A DNA stretch of 64,000 nt from CAILHX01 sp964511385 (GTDB lineage Bacteria > Pseudomonadota > Gammaproteobacteria > Burkholderiales > Methylophilaceae), in contig CAZEFE010000003.1 of the NCBI GenBank assembly GCA_964511385.1, positions 124,001-188,000 on the forward strand. The letters are read 5' to 3'. The notes beneath the pieces were generated by a model, which saw nothing but the letters and a program-made list of their open reading frames with translations, was not told where the DNA came from and made no database searches. Positions 40,852-50,368 of this stretch are shown here, in pieces. Position numbers and translations under genes: made by a program. Position 1 is the first letter of the stretch; the number at the start of each line of letters is the position of its first letter.

Positions 40852-41691
40852 ATGATCCGCACCCCCCCGATTGTTCTCACCTTTGCCGGCACCGACCCCA
40901 CCAGCGGCGCCGGATTGCAGGCCGACCTGCTCACCCTGTCCAGCATCGGCTGCCATCCGACTTCGGTGGTCACCGCCATCACCGTGCAGGATACGCTGGG
41001 CGTGGACAACGTCATGGTATTCGATGCCGAATGGATCGAGGAGCAGGCCCGTGCGGTGCTGGAAGACATGAATGTCGCCGCGTTCAAGCTGGGCATGCTG
41101 GGCAGCGTGGAAAACATCGCGGTCATCGCCGAAATCCTGTCCGACTATCCCGATATCCCCTTGATCATGGATACCGTGCTAGCTTCCGGCCGCGGTGACG
41201 AGCTGGCTTCCGACGAAATGCTGGATGCCATGATGGAGTTGCTGGTGCCGCAGGCAACGCTGATCACCCCGAACAGCCTGGAAGCGCGCCGGCTGGCATT
41301 TTTCGATGATGACGGTGAAGATGCCGAAACCGCCGCGCTGGATGAAGCCGCGCGCCGTCTGCTGGCCACCGGCTGCGATCACGTACTGATTACCGGCACC
41401 CACGAACGTACCACCGACGTCACCAACACCCTGTACGGCAGCAACGGCACCGTGCGCTCCTGGCGCTGGGATCGCCTGCCCGGCCATTACCACGGCTCAG
41501 GTTGTACGCTCACTTCCGCCATTGCCGCCTGTATTGCCCATGGTCTGCCGCTGGAAGAAGCGGTCGCCGAAGCCCAGGAATACACTTGGGCCACGCTGAA
41601 AAGCGCCTTCCGCCCAGGGATGGGACAGCACATTCCAGACCGTTTGTTCTGGGCGCGGGATGAGGATGAGCCCGATCAAGAAACCCATTAA
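40852..41691 (+). CDS. thiD: Hydroxymethylpyrimidine/phosphomethylpyrimidine kinase
   Basis: Phosphorylates HMP and HMP-phosphate for thiamine synthesis. The 279-residue ribokinase-fold protein has AGTDPTSGAGLQADLLTLS at the start and the HGSGCTLTSAIAACIA anion-hole motif with the catalytic Cys. The start at 40852 is preferred; a TTG at 40831 has no ribosome site. It overlaps thiE by about 30 nt. The acidic insert around residue 150 (FDDDGEDAE) is unusual. Confidence 0.94.
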   Translation: MIRTPPIVLTFAGTDPTSGAGLQADLLTLSSIGCHPTSVVTAITVQDTLGVDNVMVFDAEWIEEQARAVLEDMNVAAFKLGMLGSVENIAVIAEILSDYPDIPLIMDTVLASGRGDELASDEMLDAMMELLVPQATLITPNSLEARRLAFFDDDGEDAETAALDEAARRLLATGCDHVLITGTHERTTDVTNTLYGSNGTVRSWRWDRLPGHYHGSGCTLTSAIAACIAHGLPLEEAVAEAQEYTWATLKSAFRPGMGQHIPDRLFWARDEDEPDQETH

Positions 41692-42304
41692 CGGGCTGTA
41701 CGCACTGACGCCCGACACACCCGGCCTGGAGCAGATCGAAGCGGGCGTCGCCGCCTGCCTGGCGGGCGGTGCGCGCATCGTGCAATACCGCAACAAGCAG
41801 GCCGGTGCCCCCCATCTGCAGATCGCCCTGGGTATCGGCGCGCTATGCCGCCAGCATCACGCCACATTCATCATCAACGACGATGTTGCGTTAGCCATCG
41901 CCGCCAACGCCGATGGCGTGCACCTGGGCAAGGACGATGGCGATATCGCCAGTGCCCGGATGCAGCTGGGCGCCGGCAAAATCATCGGCGTCAGTTGTTA
42001 TGCCGACTTGCCGCGCGCGCTGGAGGCCGAGCAACAAGGTGCGGATTACGTGGCTTTCGGCAGCATGTTCGCCTCGCCAACCAAGCCCAATGCGCCGCGC
42101 GCGACGCTGGAGCTGCTGAACGAAGCCAAACGGCAGCTGCGAATTCCCATCGTTGCCATCGGCGGCATCACACTGCAAAATGCCGCTTCGATCATCCATG
42201 CCGGCGCCGATGCGATTGCCGTGATCAACGCCGTATTTGCCGCGCCGGATGTTCGTCGTGCCGCACAACAATTTTCCGAACTTTTCGCACAGAGCCCATC
42301 ATGA
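41660..42304 (+). CDS. thiE: Thiamine-phosphate synthase
   Basis: Joins HMP-PP and the thiazole phosphate. The 214-residue TIM barrel has ARIVQYRNKQA (diphosphate Arg/Lys), FIINDDVALA, ADGVHLGKDD, a VSCYADLPRALEAEQQGADYVAFGS block and IPIVAIGGITLQNA. The start is ATG 41660, or possibly 41666, both inside the thiD end. The stop overlaps the hemL start (ATGA). Confidence 0.94.
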   Translation: MRMSPIKKPINGLYALTPDTPGLEQIEAGVAACLAGGARIVQYRNKQAGAPHLQIALGIGALCRQHHATFIINDDVALAIAANADGVHLGKDDGDIASARMQLGAGKIIGVSCYADLPRALEAEQQGADYVAFGSMFASPTKPNAPRATLELLNEAKRQLRIPIVAIGGITLQNAASIIHAGADAIAVINAVFAAPDVRRAAQQFSELFAQSPS

Positions 42305-43575
42305 CCTCACGCAACCAGCAGCTATTCGAGCAATCCCAGAAACTCATCCCCGGCGGCGTCAATTCGCCGGTGCGCGCCTTCCGTTCGGTGGGCGGCACCC
42401 CGGTATTCTTCAAGCGCGGCCTGGGCGCTTACGTGTGGGATGAAGACGACAAGCAATACGTGGATTACGTTGGCTCCTGGGGGCCGATGATCCTCGGCCA
42501 TGCGCACCCTGCCGTGGTTGAAGCCGTACGCGAGGCCGCCGGCAACAGCCTGTCGTTTGGCGCGCCGACCGCGCGCGAGCTGGAAATGGCAGAGCTGCTG
42601 ATTAAACTGGTGCCCAGCATGGAACAGGTGCGCCTGGTCAGTTCCGGCACCGAGGCCACCATGAGCGCCATCCGCCTGGCACGGGGGTTTACCGGCCGTT
42701 CCAAAATCGTGAAATTTGAAGGCTGTTACCACGGCCATGCCGACGCGCTGCTGGTGAAGGCCGGTTCCGGCGCACTCACCTTCGGCCAGCCCAGTTCCGC
42801 CGGCGTGCCGCCGGAAGTGGCGGCGCACACCCTGACGCTGGCCTACAACGACAGCGCTGCCGTGGAAACCCTGTTCAGCCAGATCGGCAATGAAATCGCC
42901 TGCGTGATTGTCGAACCCATCGCCGGCAACATGAACCTGATCGCGCCGCTGCCCGGCTTTCTGCAAACCTTGCGCGAACAGTGCAGCAAACACGGCGCCG
43001 TGCTGATTTTCGACGAAGTGATGACTGGCTTCCGCGTCGCCCTCGGCGGCGCGCAGGCGCTGTACAACATCAAGCCCGACCTCACCACGCTGGGCAAGGT
43101 GATCGGCGGCGGCCTGCCGGTCGGTGCCTTCGGCGGACGTGCCGACATCATGGCCTGCCTGGCCCCGCTCGGCCCGGTGTACCAGGCCGGCACGCTGTCC
43201 GGCAACCCGGTGGCGGTGGCCGCCGGCCTCACCACGCTGCAACTGGTGCAGGAACCCGGTTTTTATGACCGCCTGGCCGCAAGAACCAAGCAGTTTGTTG
43301 ACGGTCTCACCGCCGTGGCCCGCGAACAAGGCGTTGATTTCAGCGCCCAAAGCGTGGGGGGCATGTTTGGCCTGTATTTCAGCAAGCAATGCCCCACCAG
43401 CTATGCCGAAGTCATGCAGTCCGACAAGGAAGCCTTCAACCGCTTCTTCCACGCCATGCTGGATGAAGGTGTCTACCTTGCACCCTCGGCATTCGAAGCC
43501 GGATTTGTGTCGGCGACGCACGGGGATGCCGAGATCGAAAAAACATTGGTTGCCGCCCGCCGCGCCCTGTCCTGA
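42301..43575 (+). CDS. hemL: Glutamate-1-semialdehyde 2,1-aminomutase
   Basis: Makes 5-aminolevulinate in the C5 route to heme. The 424-residue PLP protein has the start block LIPGGVNSPVRAFRSVGG, SSGTEATMSAIRLARG for phosphate, FDEVMTGFR and the PLP lysine in TLGKVIGGGLPVGAFGG. It overlaps thiE, as in many betaproteobacteria (thiD-thiE-hemL). hemE, a later heme gene, is 8 kb away. Confidence 0.96.
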   Translation: MTSRNQQLFEQSQKLIPGGVNSPVRAFRSVGGTPVFFKRGLGAYVWDEDDKQYVDYVGSWGPMILGHAHPAVVEAVREAAGNSLSFGAPTARELEMAELLIKLVPSMEQVRLVSSGTEATMSAIRLARGFTGRSKIVKFEGCYHGHADALLVKAGSGALTFGQPSSAGVPPEVAAHTLTLAYNDSAAVETLFSQIGNEIACVIVEPIAGNMNLIAPLPGFLQTLREQCSKHGAVLIFDEVMTGFRVALGGAQALYNIKPDLTTLGKVIGGGLPVGAFGGRADIMACLAPLGPVYQAGTLSGNPVAVAAGLTTLQLVQEPGFYDRLAARTKQFVDGLTAVAREQGVDFSAQSVGGMFGLYFSKQCPTSYAEVMQSDKEAFNRFFHAMLDEGVYLAPSAFEAGFVSATHGDAEIEKTLVAARRALS

Positions 43576-43598
43576 CAGGACATTAACCTGGGAAACAA

Positions 43599-45524
43599 AT
43601 GAAAACTTCATCACACCCCATCCCCTTGCTGTGCCTGGTACTGGCCGCAGTATTGCTGGCGATTTTCACCCTCACCCGCATTGGCCTGCTGGTGTATGCC
43701 GGCATCGATTCCGTACCGCCGCAACTCTGGCCCAGCGTATTTTTCAAGGGTTTGTGGTTTGATCTGGCAGTCACCAGCGCCTTGCTGGCCCCGGCTTTTA
43801 TTTATGACGCGCTGTTGCCCAACCGCTGGCGGCGCAGTCGCTGGCATGCACGCCTGCGCTTGTTCTGGCTATGGCTCTCGGTGTCGCTGCTATTGTTTGG
43901 CGCGGTTTCCGAGGCGACGTTCTGGCTGGAGTTCTCCACCCGCTTCAACTTCATTGCGCTGGATTACCTGATTTATACGCAGGAGGTGATCGGCAACATC
44001 CGCGAATCGTATCCCGTAGGCTGGATTTTCACCGGCATCGGCCTTGCCGCCGCGTTGGTAGTGTGGAAGCTGGCAGCCGCCATCAACCGCGCAGACCAGT
44101 CCGGACTTTCCGGAAAGCAGCGGGTGGGCTTGGTGGCCGCGGCTTTTGCTCTGCCCGGCCTGTTAATCACGTTTGCCAACATCGACCAGATGGAAGTCCG
44201 GCAAAACGCGTTTGCCACCGAGCTTTCCGGCAATGGGCTGTTTACCATTTCGGCGGCAATGCGGCGCAACGAGCTGGATTACGACAAGTTTTATCGCACC
44301 ATGCCGCAGGCGGCTGCCGATGCCCTGCTGCAAAAACTGGGGGTGGAGCACAAGTTGTTGCCGGATGTGTTGCAGGTTGGCGACAACAGCGCCAGCAACA
44401 AAACGCCGTTCAGCCGGCCGCCCAAAAACGTCATCCTGATCTCCGTCGAAAGCCTGTCAGCATCATTCATGGGTGCGTACGGCTCCAAGGAGGGCCTGAC
44501 GCCGCGACTGGATAACATCGCCCGCAATGGGTTGAAATTCGAGCACCTGTTTGCCACGGGTACCCGCACGGTGCGCGGGTTGGAGGCACTGTCGCTGGGG
44601 ACCCCGCCAATCCCGGGGCAGGCCATTGTGCGCCGCCCCAATAACCAGCATTTGGCGACTATCGGCGAGATACTGGAACACCAGGGTTTTGCCACTTATT
44701 TTTTCTATGGCGGTTATGGCTATTTCGACAACATGAACAGCTATTTCAGTGCCAATGATTACCATGTGGTTGACCGTACCGATATTCCCAAGGAAGCCGT
44801 GCTGTTTGAAAATGTCTGGGGCGTTGCCGATGAGGTGTTGTTCAACCAGGTGCTCAAGACCCTGGATGCCAAAACGGGCAGCGACCAGCCGTTTTTTGCC
44901 CAGGTCATGACCACCAGCAACCACCGCCCTTACACCTACCCCGATGGCCGCATTGATATTCCATCCCCCGGCGGGCGCAGCGGTGCCGTCAAATACACCG
45001 ATTACGCCATCGGCAAGTTCATCGAGGATGCAAAAACGCGCCCCTGGTTCAAGGATACGCTGTTTGTCATCGTCGCCGACCATTGCGCCAAGGTGGCTGG
45101 AAAAACTTCGTTGCCGGTGGATATGTACCACATCCCGCTGATATTTTATGCGCCCGATCTGCTTAAACCCGGCAGTGATCCGCATATTGTCAGCCAGATT
45201 GATATCGCGCCGTCACTCATCGATGCTTTGGACAAAAAAGGTGAAAACCACTTTTTCGGCCACTCGTTCTTCGCCGACGGCCCGGCGCCGGAGCGCGCCT
45301 TTGTCAGCAACTACCAGCAGTTGGGCTACTTCAAGAACGGCATGCTGACAGTGCTGTCGCCCAAGCAGAAAGTAGAGGCTTACCGCATTGACCCGGTAAC
45401 TTATGCGGCGACCCCGGCGCCAGTCAATCCAGATCTGGAGGCGGAGACTATCGCCTATTACCAGACAGCATCCACCGCATTCAAGACTGGCGCCATGCGC
45501 TCAGCCCAACATGCGGCGCAGTAA
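43599..45524 (+). CDS. LTA synthase family sulfatase (membrane phosphoglycerol/phosphoethanolamine transferase-like)
   Basis: A 641-residue inner-membrane protein. About five N-terminal helices (to about residue 210) anchor a periplasmic alkaline-phosphatase-type domain (about 270-600). The metal/nucleophile signatures are ILISVESLSASFMGAYGS, the Thr nucleophile in GTRTVRGLEAL and VIVADHCAKV for the distal metal. Relatives include LtaS and OpgB, which move phosphoglycerol, and EptA-like enzymes. The substrate in this Gram-negative is probably a periplasmic glucan or lipid A, but that is inference. It follows hemL by 23 nt. Confidence 0.85.
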   Translation: MKTSSHPIPLLCLVLAAVLLAIFTLTRIGLLVYAGIDSVPPQLWPSVFFKGLWFDLAVTSALLAPAFIYDALLPNRWRRSRWHARLRLFWLWLSVSLLLFGAVSEATFWLEFSTRFNFIALDYLIYTQEVIGNIRESYPVGWIFTGIGLAAALVVWKLAAAINRADQSGLSGKQRVGLVAAAFALPGLLITFANIDQMEVRQNAFATELSGNGLFTISAAMRRNELDYDKFYRTMPQAAADALLQKLGVEHKLLPDVLQVGDNSASNKTPFSRPPKNVILISVESLSASFMGAYGSKEGLTPRLDNIARNGLKFEHLFATGTRTVRGLEALSLGTPPIPGQAIVRRPNNQHLATIGEILEHQGFATYFFYGGYGYFDNMNSYFSANDYHVVDRTDIPKEAVLFENVWGVADEVLFNQVLKTLDAKTGSDQPFFAQVMTTSNHRPYTYPDGRIDIPSPGGRSGAVKYTDYAIGKFIEDAKTRPWFKDTLFVIVADHCAKVAGKTSLPVDMYHIPLIFYAPDLLKPGSDPHIVSQIDIAPSLIDALDKKGENHFFGHSFFADGPAPERAFVSNYQQLGYFKNGMLTVLSPKQKVEAYRIDPVTYAATPAPVNPDLEAETIAYYQTASTAFKTGAMRSAQHAAQ

Positions 45525-45546
45525 GGCGCAGGGAATTTCCTGCGCC
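45525..45546 (+). terminator. Hairpin right after the LTA-synthase-like gene
   Basis: A perfect 8-bp GC-rich stem (GGCGCAGG/CCTGCGCC) with a 6-nt loop starts at the stop codon. There is no T-run after it, so it may only partly terminate or may protect the 3' end. Confidence 0.45.
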
Positions 45547-45636
45547 GATAACCCTGTCGGGCTTCAAGGTTGAACTCAAGGGCAGTTATCGGTACTATTA
45601 CAAGGTTTCACCCTAAAATTTCACTAAATTCCATAG

Positions 45637-45727
45637 CGTGGCGCATTACGCGCTGGCGCACCACGTCCCAACAACCCTCGGTTGGGGCGTGGTTTAGCGA
45701 CCCCGGAAGCTTTATGAGCCGCCGGGG
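45637..45727 (+). promoter_or_regulatory. Structured gltB leader with alternative stems
   Basis: In the 242-bp gap before gltB, three stems lie in a row: CGTGG/CCACG (45637-45641 with 45661-45665), CCCAAC/GTTGGG (45667-45672 with 45681-45686) and CCCCGG/CCGGGG (45701-45706 with 45722-45727). The CCACG at 45661 can instead pair with CGTGG at 45688-45692, extending the second stem to 12 pairs. The first and the extended second stems are thus mutually exclusive, as in regulatory leaders. The rest of the gap holds no gene I can support. Confidence 0.5.
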
Positions 45728-45766
45728 CAAATAGATTAGCCGAGGGAATAAACAGGGGCAGCGTTA

Positions 45767-48700
45767 ATGCCAGCAAAGCAAGGTTTATACAATCCAGCCA
45801 ATGAAAAAGATGCCTGCGGGGTTGGGTTTGTTGCACATATCAAAGGCCGCAAAAGCCACGACATCGTCCGCAAGGGTCTGGAGATCCTGCGCAACCTGAC
45901 CCACCGTGGCGCCACCGGGTACGACCCCAAGCTTGGCGACGGTGCGGGCATCCTGATTCAGCTACCCGATGCGTTCCTGCGCAAGGAAGCCGCGAAGCTC
46001 GGCATCAACCTGCCGGAAGCCGGCGAATATGCCTGCGGCACAGTGTTCCTGCCGCAATCCAGCAACGGCCGCGTCGCCTGCGAATCCGCTATTGCGCGCA
46101 TCATCCACGAAGAAGGCCAGGATTTCCTCGGCTGGCGCGACGTACCCCGCGACAATCGCAATATCGCAGTTGCCGCCCGCGACATCGAGCCCGTCATGCG
46201 CCAGGTGTTCATCGGCAGCAACGCCGCCGACCAGACCGCTTTTGAGCGCAAACTGTTCGTGATCCGCAAGCGCATCGAACATGCCGTACGCGCACTCAAG
46301 CTGGAAGACGCCAGCCAGTTCTACATTCCCTCGCTGTCCAGCCGCACCATCGTTTACAAGGGCATGCTGCTGGCCGAGGAAGTCGGTACTTATTACCAGG
46401 ATTTGCAAGACCCGGACATGGTGTCCGCGCTGGCGCTGGTACACCAACGCTTCTCCACCAACACTTTCCCGGCCTGGGATCTGGCGCACCCGTTCCGCAT
46501 GATCGCCCACAACGGCGAAATCAACACCATGCGCGGCAACGTCAACTGGATGGCGGCGCGCCACGAGGCGATGAAATCCGCGGTACTGGGCGAAGACCTG
46601 GACAAGCTGTGGCCGCTGATTTCCGAAGGCCAGTCCGATTCCGCCTGCTTCGACAACGCGCTGGAACTGCTGGTGGCCGGCGGCTACTCGCTGCCGCACG
46701 CGATGATGATGCTGATCCCGGAAGCCTGGTCGAGCAATACCCTGATGGACGAAGACCGCCGCGCGTTCTACGAATACCACGCCGCGCTGATGGAGCCGTG
46801 GGACGGCCCCGCCGCCGTGGCCTTCACCGATGGGCGCATGATCGGCGCCACGCTGGACCGCAACGGCCTGCGCCCGGCGCGTTACCTGATCACCGACGAC
46901 GATTACGTGATGATGGCGTCGGAAATGGGCGTGCTGACCTTCCCGGAAGAAAAAATCGTCAAGAAGTGGCGTTTGCAACCCGGCAAGATGTTCCTGATCG
47001 ACATCGAACAGGGCCGTATCATCGACGATGAAGAAGTGAAGCGCGAACTGGCGCAAGCCAAGCCGTATCGCGACTGGATCGAGAAGTCCCGTTACTTCCT
47101 CGGCGACCTGCCGAAAGCGGAATGCAAGCCGGAGTTGAAGGCCGATCTGCTGGATGTGCAGCAGGCGTTCGGCTACAGCCAGGAAGACCTCAAGTTCATC
47201 CTGCAACCGATGGCGGCCAACGGCGAAGAAGCCACCGGCTCCATGGGTACCGATACCGCATTGCCGGTGCTGTCGGACAAATCCAAAAACCTTTACAGCT
47301 ACTTCAAGCAGCTGTTCGCGCAAGTGACCAACCCGCCGATCGACCCGATCCGCGAAGAACTGGTGATGTCGCTGGTGACTTTCATCGGCCCCAAGCCGAA
47401 CCTCCTTGGTATTGATGAAACCAACCCGCCGCTGCGCCTGGAAGCCAGCCAGCCGGTGCTGACCCAGGACGAACTGGCACAACTGAAGAACATCGCCGCC
47501 CTGACGCAGAACCAGTATCGTTCGCTGGTGCTGGACATCACCTACCCGGCCGCACAGGCCACCAAAGGCATGGGTGAAGCCATCGCCGCGCTGTGCCAGG
47601 CCGCCGAAAAATCGGTGCATGACGGCTACAACGTGCTGATCCTGTCCGACCGCAACGTGAGCGCCGAACGCATTGCCATCCCGGCATTGCTGGCCACGGC
47701 TGCCGTGCACCATCATCTGGTGAAAGCCGGCCTGCGTACGAATACAGGATTGGTCGTCGACACCGGTTCCGCGCGCGAAGTGCACCATTTCGCCCTGCTC
47801 GCCGGTTACGGCGCCGAAGCCGTGTGCCCGTGGCTGGCGTTTGAAACCATCAACACGCTTGGCTTGGCGGATACTTATACCGCCCACAAAAACTTCGTGA
47901 AGGCCATCGGCAAGGGTCTGTACAAGGTCATGTCCAAGATGGGCATCTCCACCTACCAGTCTTACTGCGGCGCGCAGATTTTCGACGCGGTCGGCCTCAA
48001 CTCGGCATTCGTCGAGAAATACTTCCCCGGCACTTCCAGCAATGTCGAAGGCATTGGCCTGGAGCAGGTCGCCGAAGAGTCCTTGCGCTTGCACGCCGCA
48101 GCGTTCGGTGAAAACCCAGTGCTGGCCAACGCGCTGGAAGCGGGCGGCGAATACGCCTTCCGCGTACGCGGCGAAGAGCATATGTGGACGCCGGACTCCA
48201 TCGCCAAGTTGCAGAACGCCACGCGCACCGGCAAGTACGAGACCTACAAGGAATACGCCAAGCTCATCAACGACCAGAGCCGCCGCCACCTGACGTTGCG
48301 CGGCCTGTTCGAGATCAAGCCCGCCGGCGCCCCGGTGCCGCTGGAGGAAGTGGAATCCGCCAAGTCCATCGTCACCCGTTTTGCCACCGGCGCCATGTCG
48401 CTGGGTTCGATCTCGACCGAAGCGCATACCGTGCTGGCGATCGCCATGAACCGCATCGGCGGCAAGTCCAACACTGGCGAAGGCGGCGAAGACCCGGTGC
48501 GCTTCATGCCGGTGGAACAGGATACGACGCTGGCCGATCTCATTGGAAAATCCCGCGTGGAAACCAACATCCCCTTGAAGGCGGGCGATTCCATGCGCTC
48601 CAAGATCAAGCAGGTGGCCTCCGGCCGTTTCGGTGTCACCGCCGAATACCTGGCCAATGCGGATCAAATCCAGATCAAGATGGCGCAAGGCGCCAAGCCG

Positions 48701-50368
48701 GGCGAAGGCGGTCAGTTGCCGGGCGGCAAGGTGTCCGAGTACATCGCCAAGCTGCGCTTCTCGGTGCCGGGCGTGGGCCTGATTTCGCCGCCGCCGCACC
48801 ATGACATCTATTCGATTGAAGACCTGGCGCAGTTGATCCATGACCTGAAGAACGCCAACCCGCGCGCTTCGATCTCGGTCAAACTGGTGTCGGAAACCGG
48901 CGTCGGCACCGTGGCCGCCGGTGTGGCCAAGGCCAAGTCCGACCATATCGTCATTGCCGGCTTCGACGGCGGCACCGGCGCATCGCCGCTGTCTTCCATC
49001 AAGCATGCGGGCAGCCCGTGGGAAATCGGCCTGGCCGAAACCCAACAGACGCTGGTGCTGAATCAGCTGCGCGGCCGCGTGGCGGTGCAGGTGGACGGCC
49101 AGATGAAGACCGGCCGCGACGTGCTGATCGGCGCGCTGCTGGGTGCGGACGAGTTCGGCTTCGCGACTGCTCCATTAGTCGTTGAAGGCTGCATCATGAT
49201 GCGCAAGTGTCATCTCAACACCTGCCCGGTGGGCGTGGCGACCCAGGATCCGACGCTGCGCAAGAAGTTCAGCGGTCAGCCGGAACATGTGGTGAACTAT
49301 TTCTTCTTCGTGGCCGAAGAAGTGCGCGAATACATGGCGCAGATGGGTATCCGCAAGTTCAGCGACCTGGTCGGCCGGGCCGATCTGCTCGACATGAAGG
49401 CGGGCATCGACCACTGGAAGGCTTCCGGCCTCGATTTCAGCAAGATTTTCCATCAGCCCAAGGTCGGCGCCGATGTGGCCCGCAGCCATGCGGAAGAACA
49501 GGATCACGGTCTGGCCAATGCGCTGGACAACAAGCTGATCGCGCAGGCGAAGAACGCGTTGGAAAAGGGCGAGAAGGTCGTGATCGAAACGCCGATCACC
49601 AACGTCAACCGCACTTGCGGCACCATGCTGACCAGCGAAGTGGCGACCCGTTATGGCGCAGCCGGCCTGCCGGACGACACCATTACCGTCAAGTTGAGCG
49701 GTACGGCTGGCCAGAGTTTCGCGGCGTTCCTGACCCAGGGCATCACCTTTGAATTGACCGGTGAAGGCAACGACTACGTGGGCAAGGGCCTGTGCGGCGG
49801 CCGCATCGTCATCAAACCGCCCAAGGCATTCCGCGGTGCGCCGCAGGACAACATTATCGCCGGCAATACCGTGATGTACGGCGCCACCAGTGGTGAGAGC
49901 TATTTCAACGGCGTCGCCGGCGAGCGCTTCTGCGTGCGCAACTCCGGCGCCTCGGCCGTGGTCGAAGGCGTGGGCAACCACGGCTGCGAATACATGACCG
50001 GCGGTACGGTTGTTGTTCTGGGCCAGACCGGGCTCAATTTCGCGGCAGGCATGTCGGGCGGTATTGCCTATGTGTATGACGAGGATGGGCTGTTCGGCAA
50101 GCGCTGCAACCTGAGCATGGTATCGCTGGAGAAGGTCGAACATGCCGAGAAATCAGCCAATGCCGCCGGCGAACATCTGGGCCAACCCGATGAAGTCACG
50201 CTGAAAACCCTGATCGAAAAGCACGCCGCGTATACCGGCAGCGCTCGTGCCCAGGCTATCCTGGCTGACTGGAACAATACGCGCGGCAAGTTCGTCAAGG
50301 TATTGCCGCATGAATACAAGCGCGTGCTGGATGCCCGCGCCGCTGCTGCACAGAAGGAAGCTGCATAA
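45767..50368 (+). CDS. gltB: Glutamate synthase (NADPH) large subunit
   Basis: Makes glutamate from glutamine and 2-oxoglutarate with GltD. The 1,533-residue protein has a class-II glutaminase domain with its catalytic Cys17 (KDACGVGFVAHIKG), exposed after a short propeptide is removed. A central domain, the FMN barrel and the C-terminal beta-helix follow. The 3Fe-4S cysteines are in MRKCHLNTCPVGVA, and the synthase barrel motif FDGGTGASPLSSIKHAG is present. The ribosome site is AGGGG. The stop and gltD start share one base. Confidence 0.97.
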   Translation: MPAKQGLYNPANEKDACGVGFVAHIKGRKSHDIVRKGLEILRNLTHRGATGYDPKLGDGAGILIQLPDAFLRKEAAKLGINLPEAGEYACGTVFLPQSSNGRVACESAIARIIHEEGQDFLGWRDVPRDNRNIAVAARDIEPVMRQVFIGSNAADQTAFERKLFVIRKRIEHAVRALKLEDASQFYIPSLSSRTIVYKGMLLAEEVGTYYQDLQDPDMVSALALVHQRFSTNTFPAWDLAHPFRMIAHNGEINTMRGNVNWMAARHEAMKSAVLGEDLDKLWPLISEGQSDSACFDNALELLVAGGYSLPHAMMMLIPEAWSSNTLMDEDRRAFYEYHAALMEPWDGPAAVAFTDGRMIGATLDRNGLRPARYLITDDDYVMMASEMGVLTFPEEKIVKKWRLQPGKMFLIDIEQGRIIDDEEVKRELAQAKPYRDWIEKSRYFLGDLPKAECKPELKADLLDVQQAFGYSQEDLKFILQPMAANGEEATGSMGTDTALPVLSDKSKNLYSYFKQLFAQVTNPPIDPIREELVMSLVTFIGPKPNLLGIDETNPPLRLEASQPVLTQDELAQLKNIAALTQNQYRSLVLDITYPAAQATKGMGEAIAALCQAAEKSVHDGYNVLILSDRNVSAERIAIPALLATAAVHHHLVKAGLRTNTGLVVDTGSAREVHHFALLAGYGAEAVCPWLAFETINTLGLADTYTAHKNFVKAIGKGLYKVMSKMGISTYQSYCGAQIFDAVGLNSAFVEKYFPGTSSNVEGIGLEQVAEESLRLHAAAFGENPVLANALEAGGEYAFRVRGEEHMWTPDSIAKLQNATRTGKYETYKEYAKLINDQSRRHLTLRGLFEIKPAGAPVPLEEVESAKSIVTRFATGAMSLGSISTEAHTVLAIAMNRIGGKSNTGEGGEDPVRFMPVEQDTTLADLIGKSRVETNIPLKAGDSMRSKIKQVASGRFGVTAEYLANADQIQIKMAQGAKPGEGGQLPGGKVSEYIAKLRFSVPGVGLISPPPHHDIYSIEDLAQLIHDLKNANPRASISVKLVSETGVGTVAAGVAKAKSDHIVIAGFDGGTGASPLSSIKHAGSPWEIGLAETQQTLVLNQLRGRVAVQVDGQMKTGRDVLIGALLGADEFGFATAPLVVEGCIMMRKCHLNTCPVGVATQDPTLRKKFSGQPEHVVNYFFFVAEEVREYMAQMGIRKFSDLVGRADLLDMKAGIDHWKASGLDFSKIFHQPKVGADVARSHAEEQDHGLANALDNKLIAQAKNALEKGEKVVIETPITNVNRTCGTMLTSEVATRYGAAGLPDDTITVKLSGTAGQSFAAFLTQGITFELTGEGNDYVGKGLCGGRIVIKPPKAFRGAPQDNIIAGNTVMYGATSGESYFNGVAGERFCVRNSGASAVVEGVGNHGCEYMTGGTVVVLGQTGLNFAAGMSGGIAYVYDEDGLFGKRCNLSMVSLEKVEHAEKSANAAGEHLGQPDEVTLKTLIEKHAAYTGSARAQAILADWNNTRGKFVKVLPHEYKRVLDARAAAAQKEAA

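Noticed and set aside
42322..43614. 430-codon open frame antisense to hemL
   Set aside because: hemL is complete and overlaps thiE in the usual order; the antisense frame has no support.
45624..45836. 70-codon minus-strand frame covering the gltB leader
   Set aside because: It crosses the gltB start and has no ribosome site; the region is better explained by stem-loops.
45962..49045. 1,027-codon open frame antisense to gltB
   Set aside because: gltB has all family motifs on the other strand. The antisense product has the typical His/Arg/Gln/Gly bias of a shadow frame and no ribosome site.
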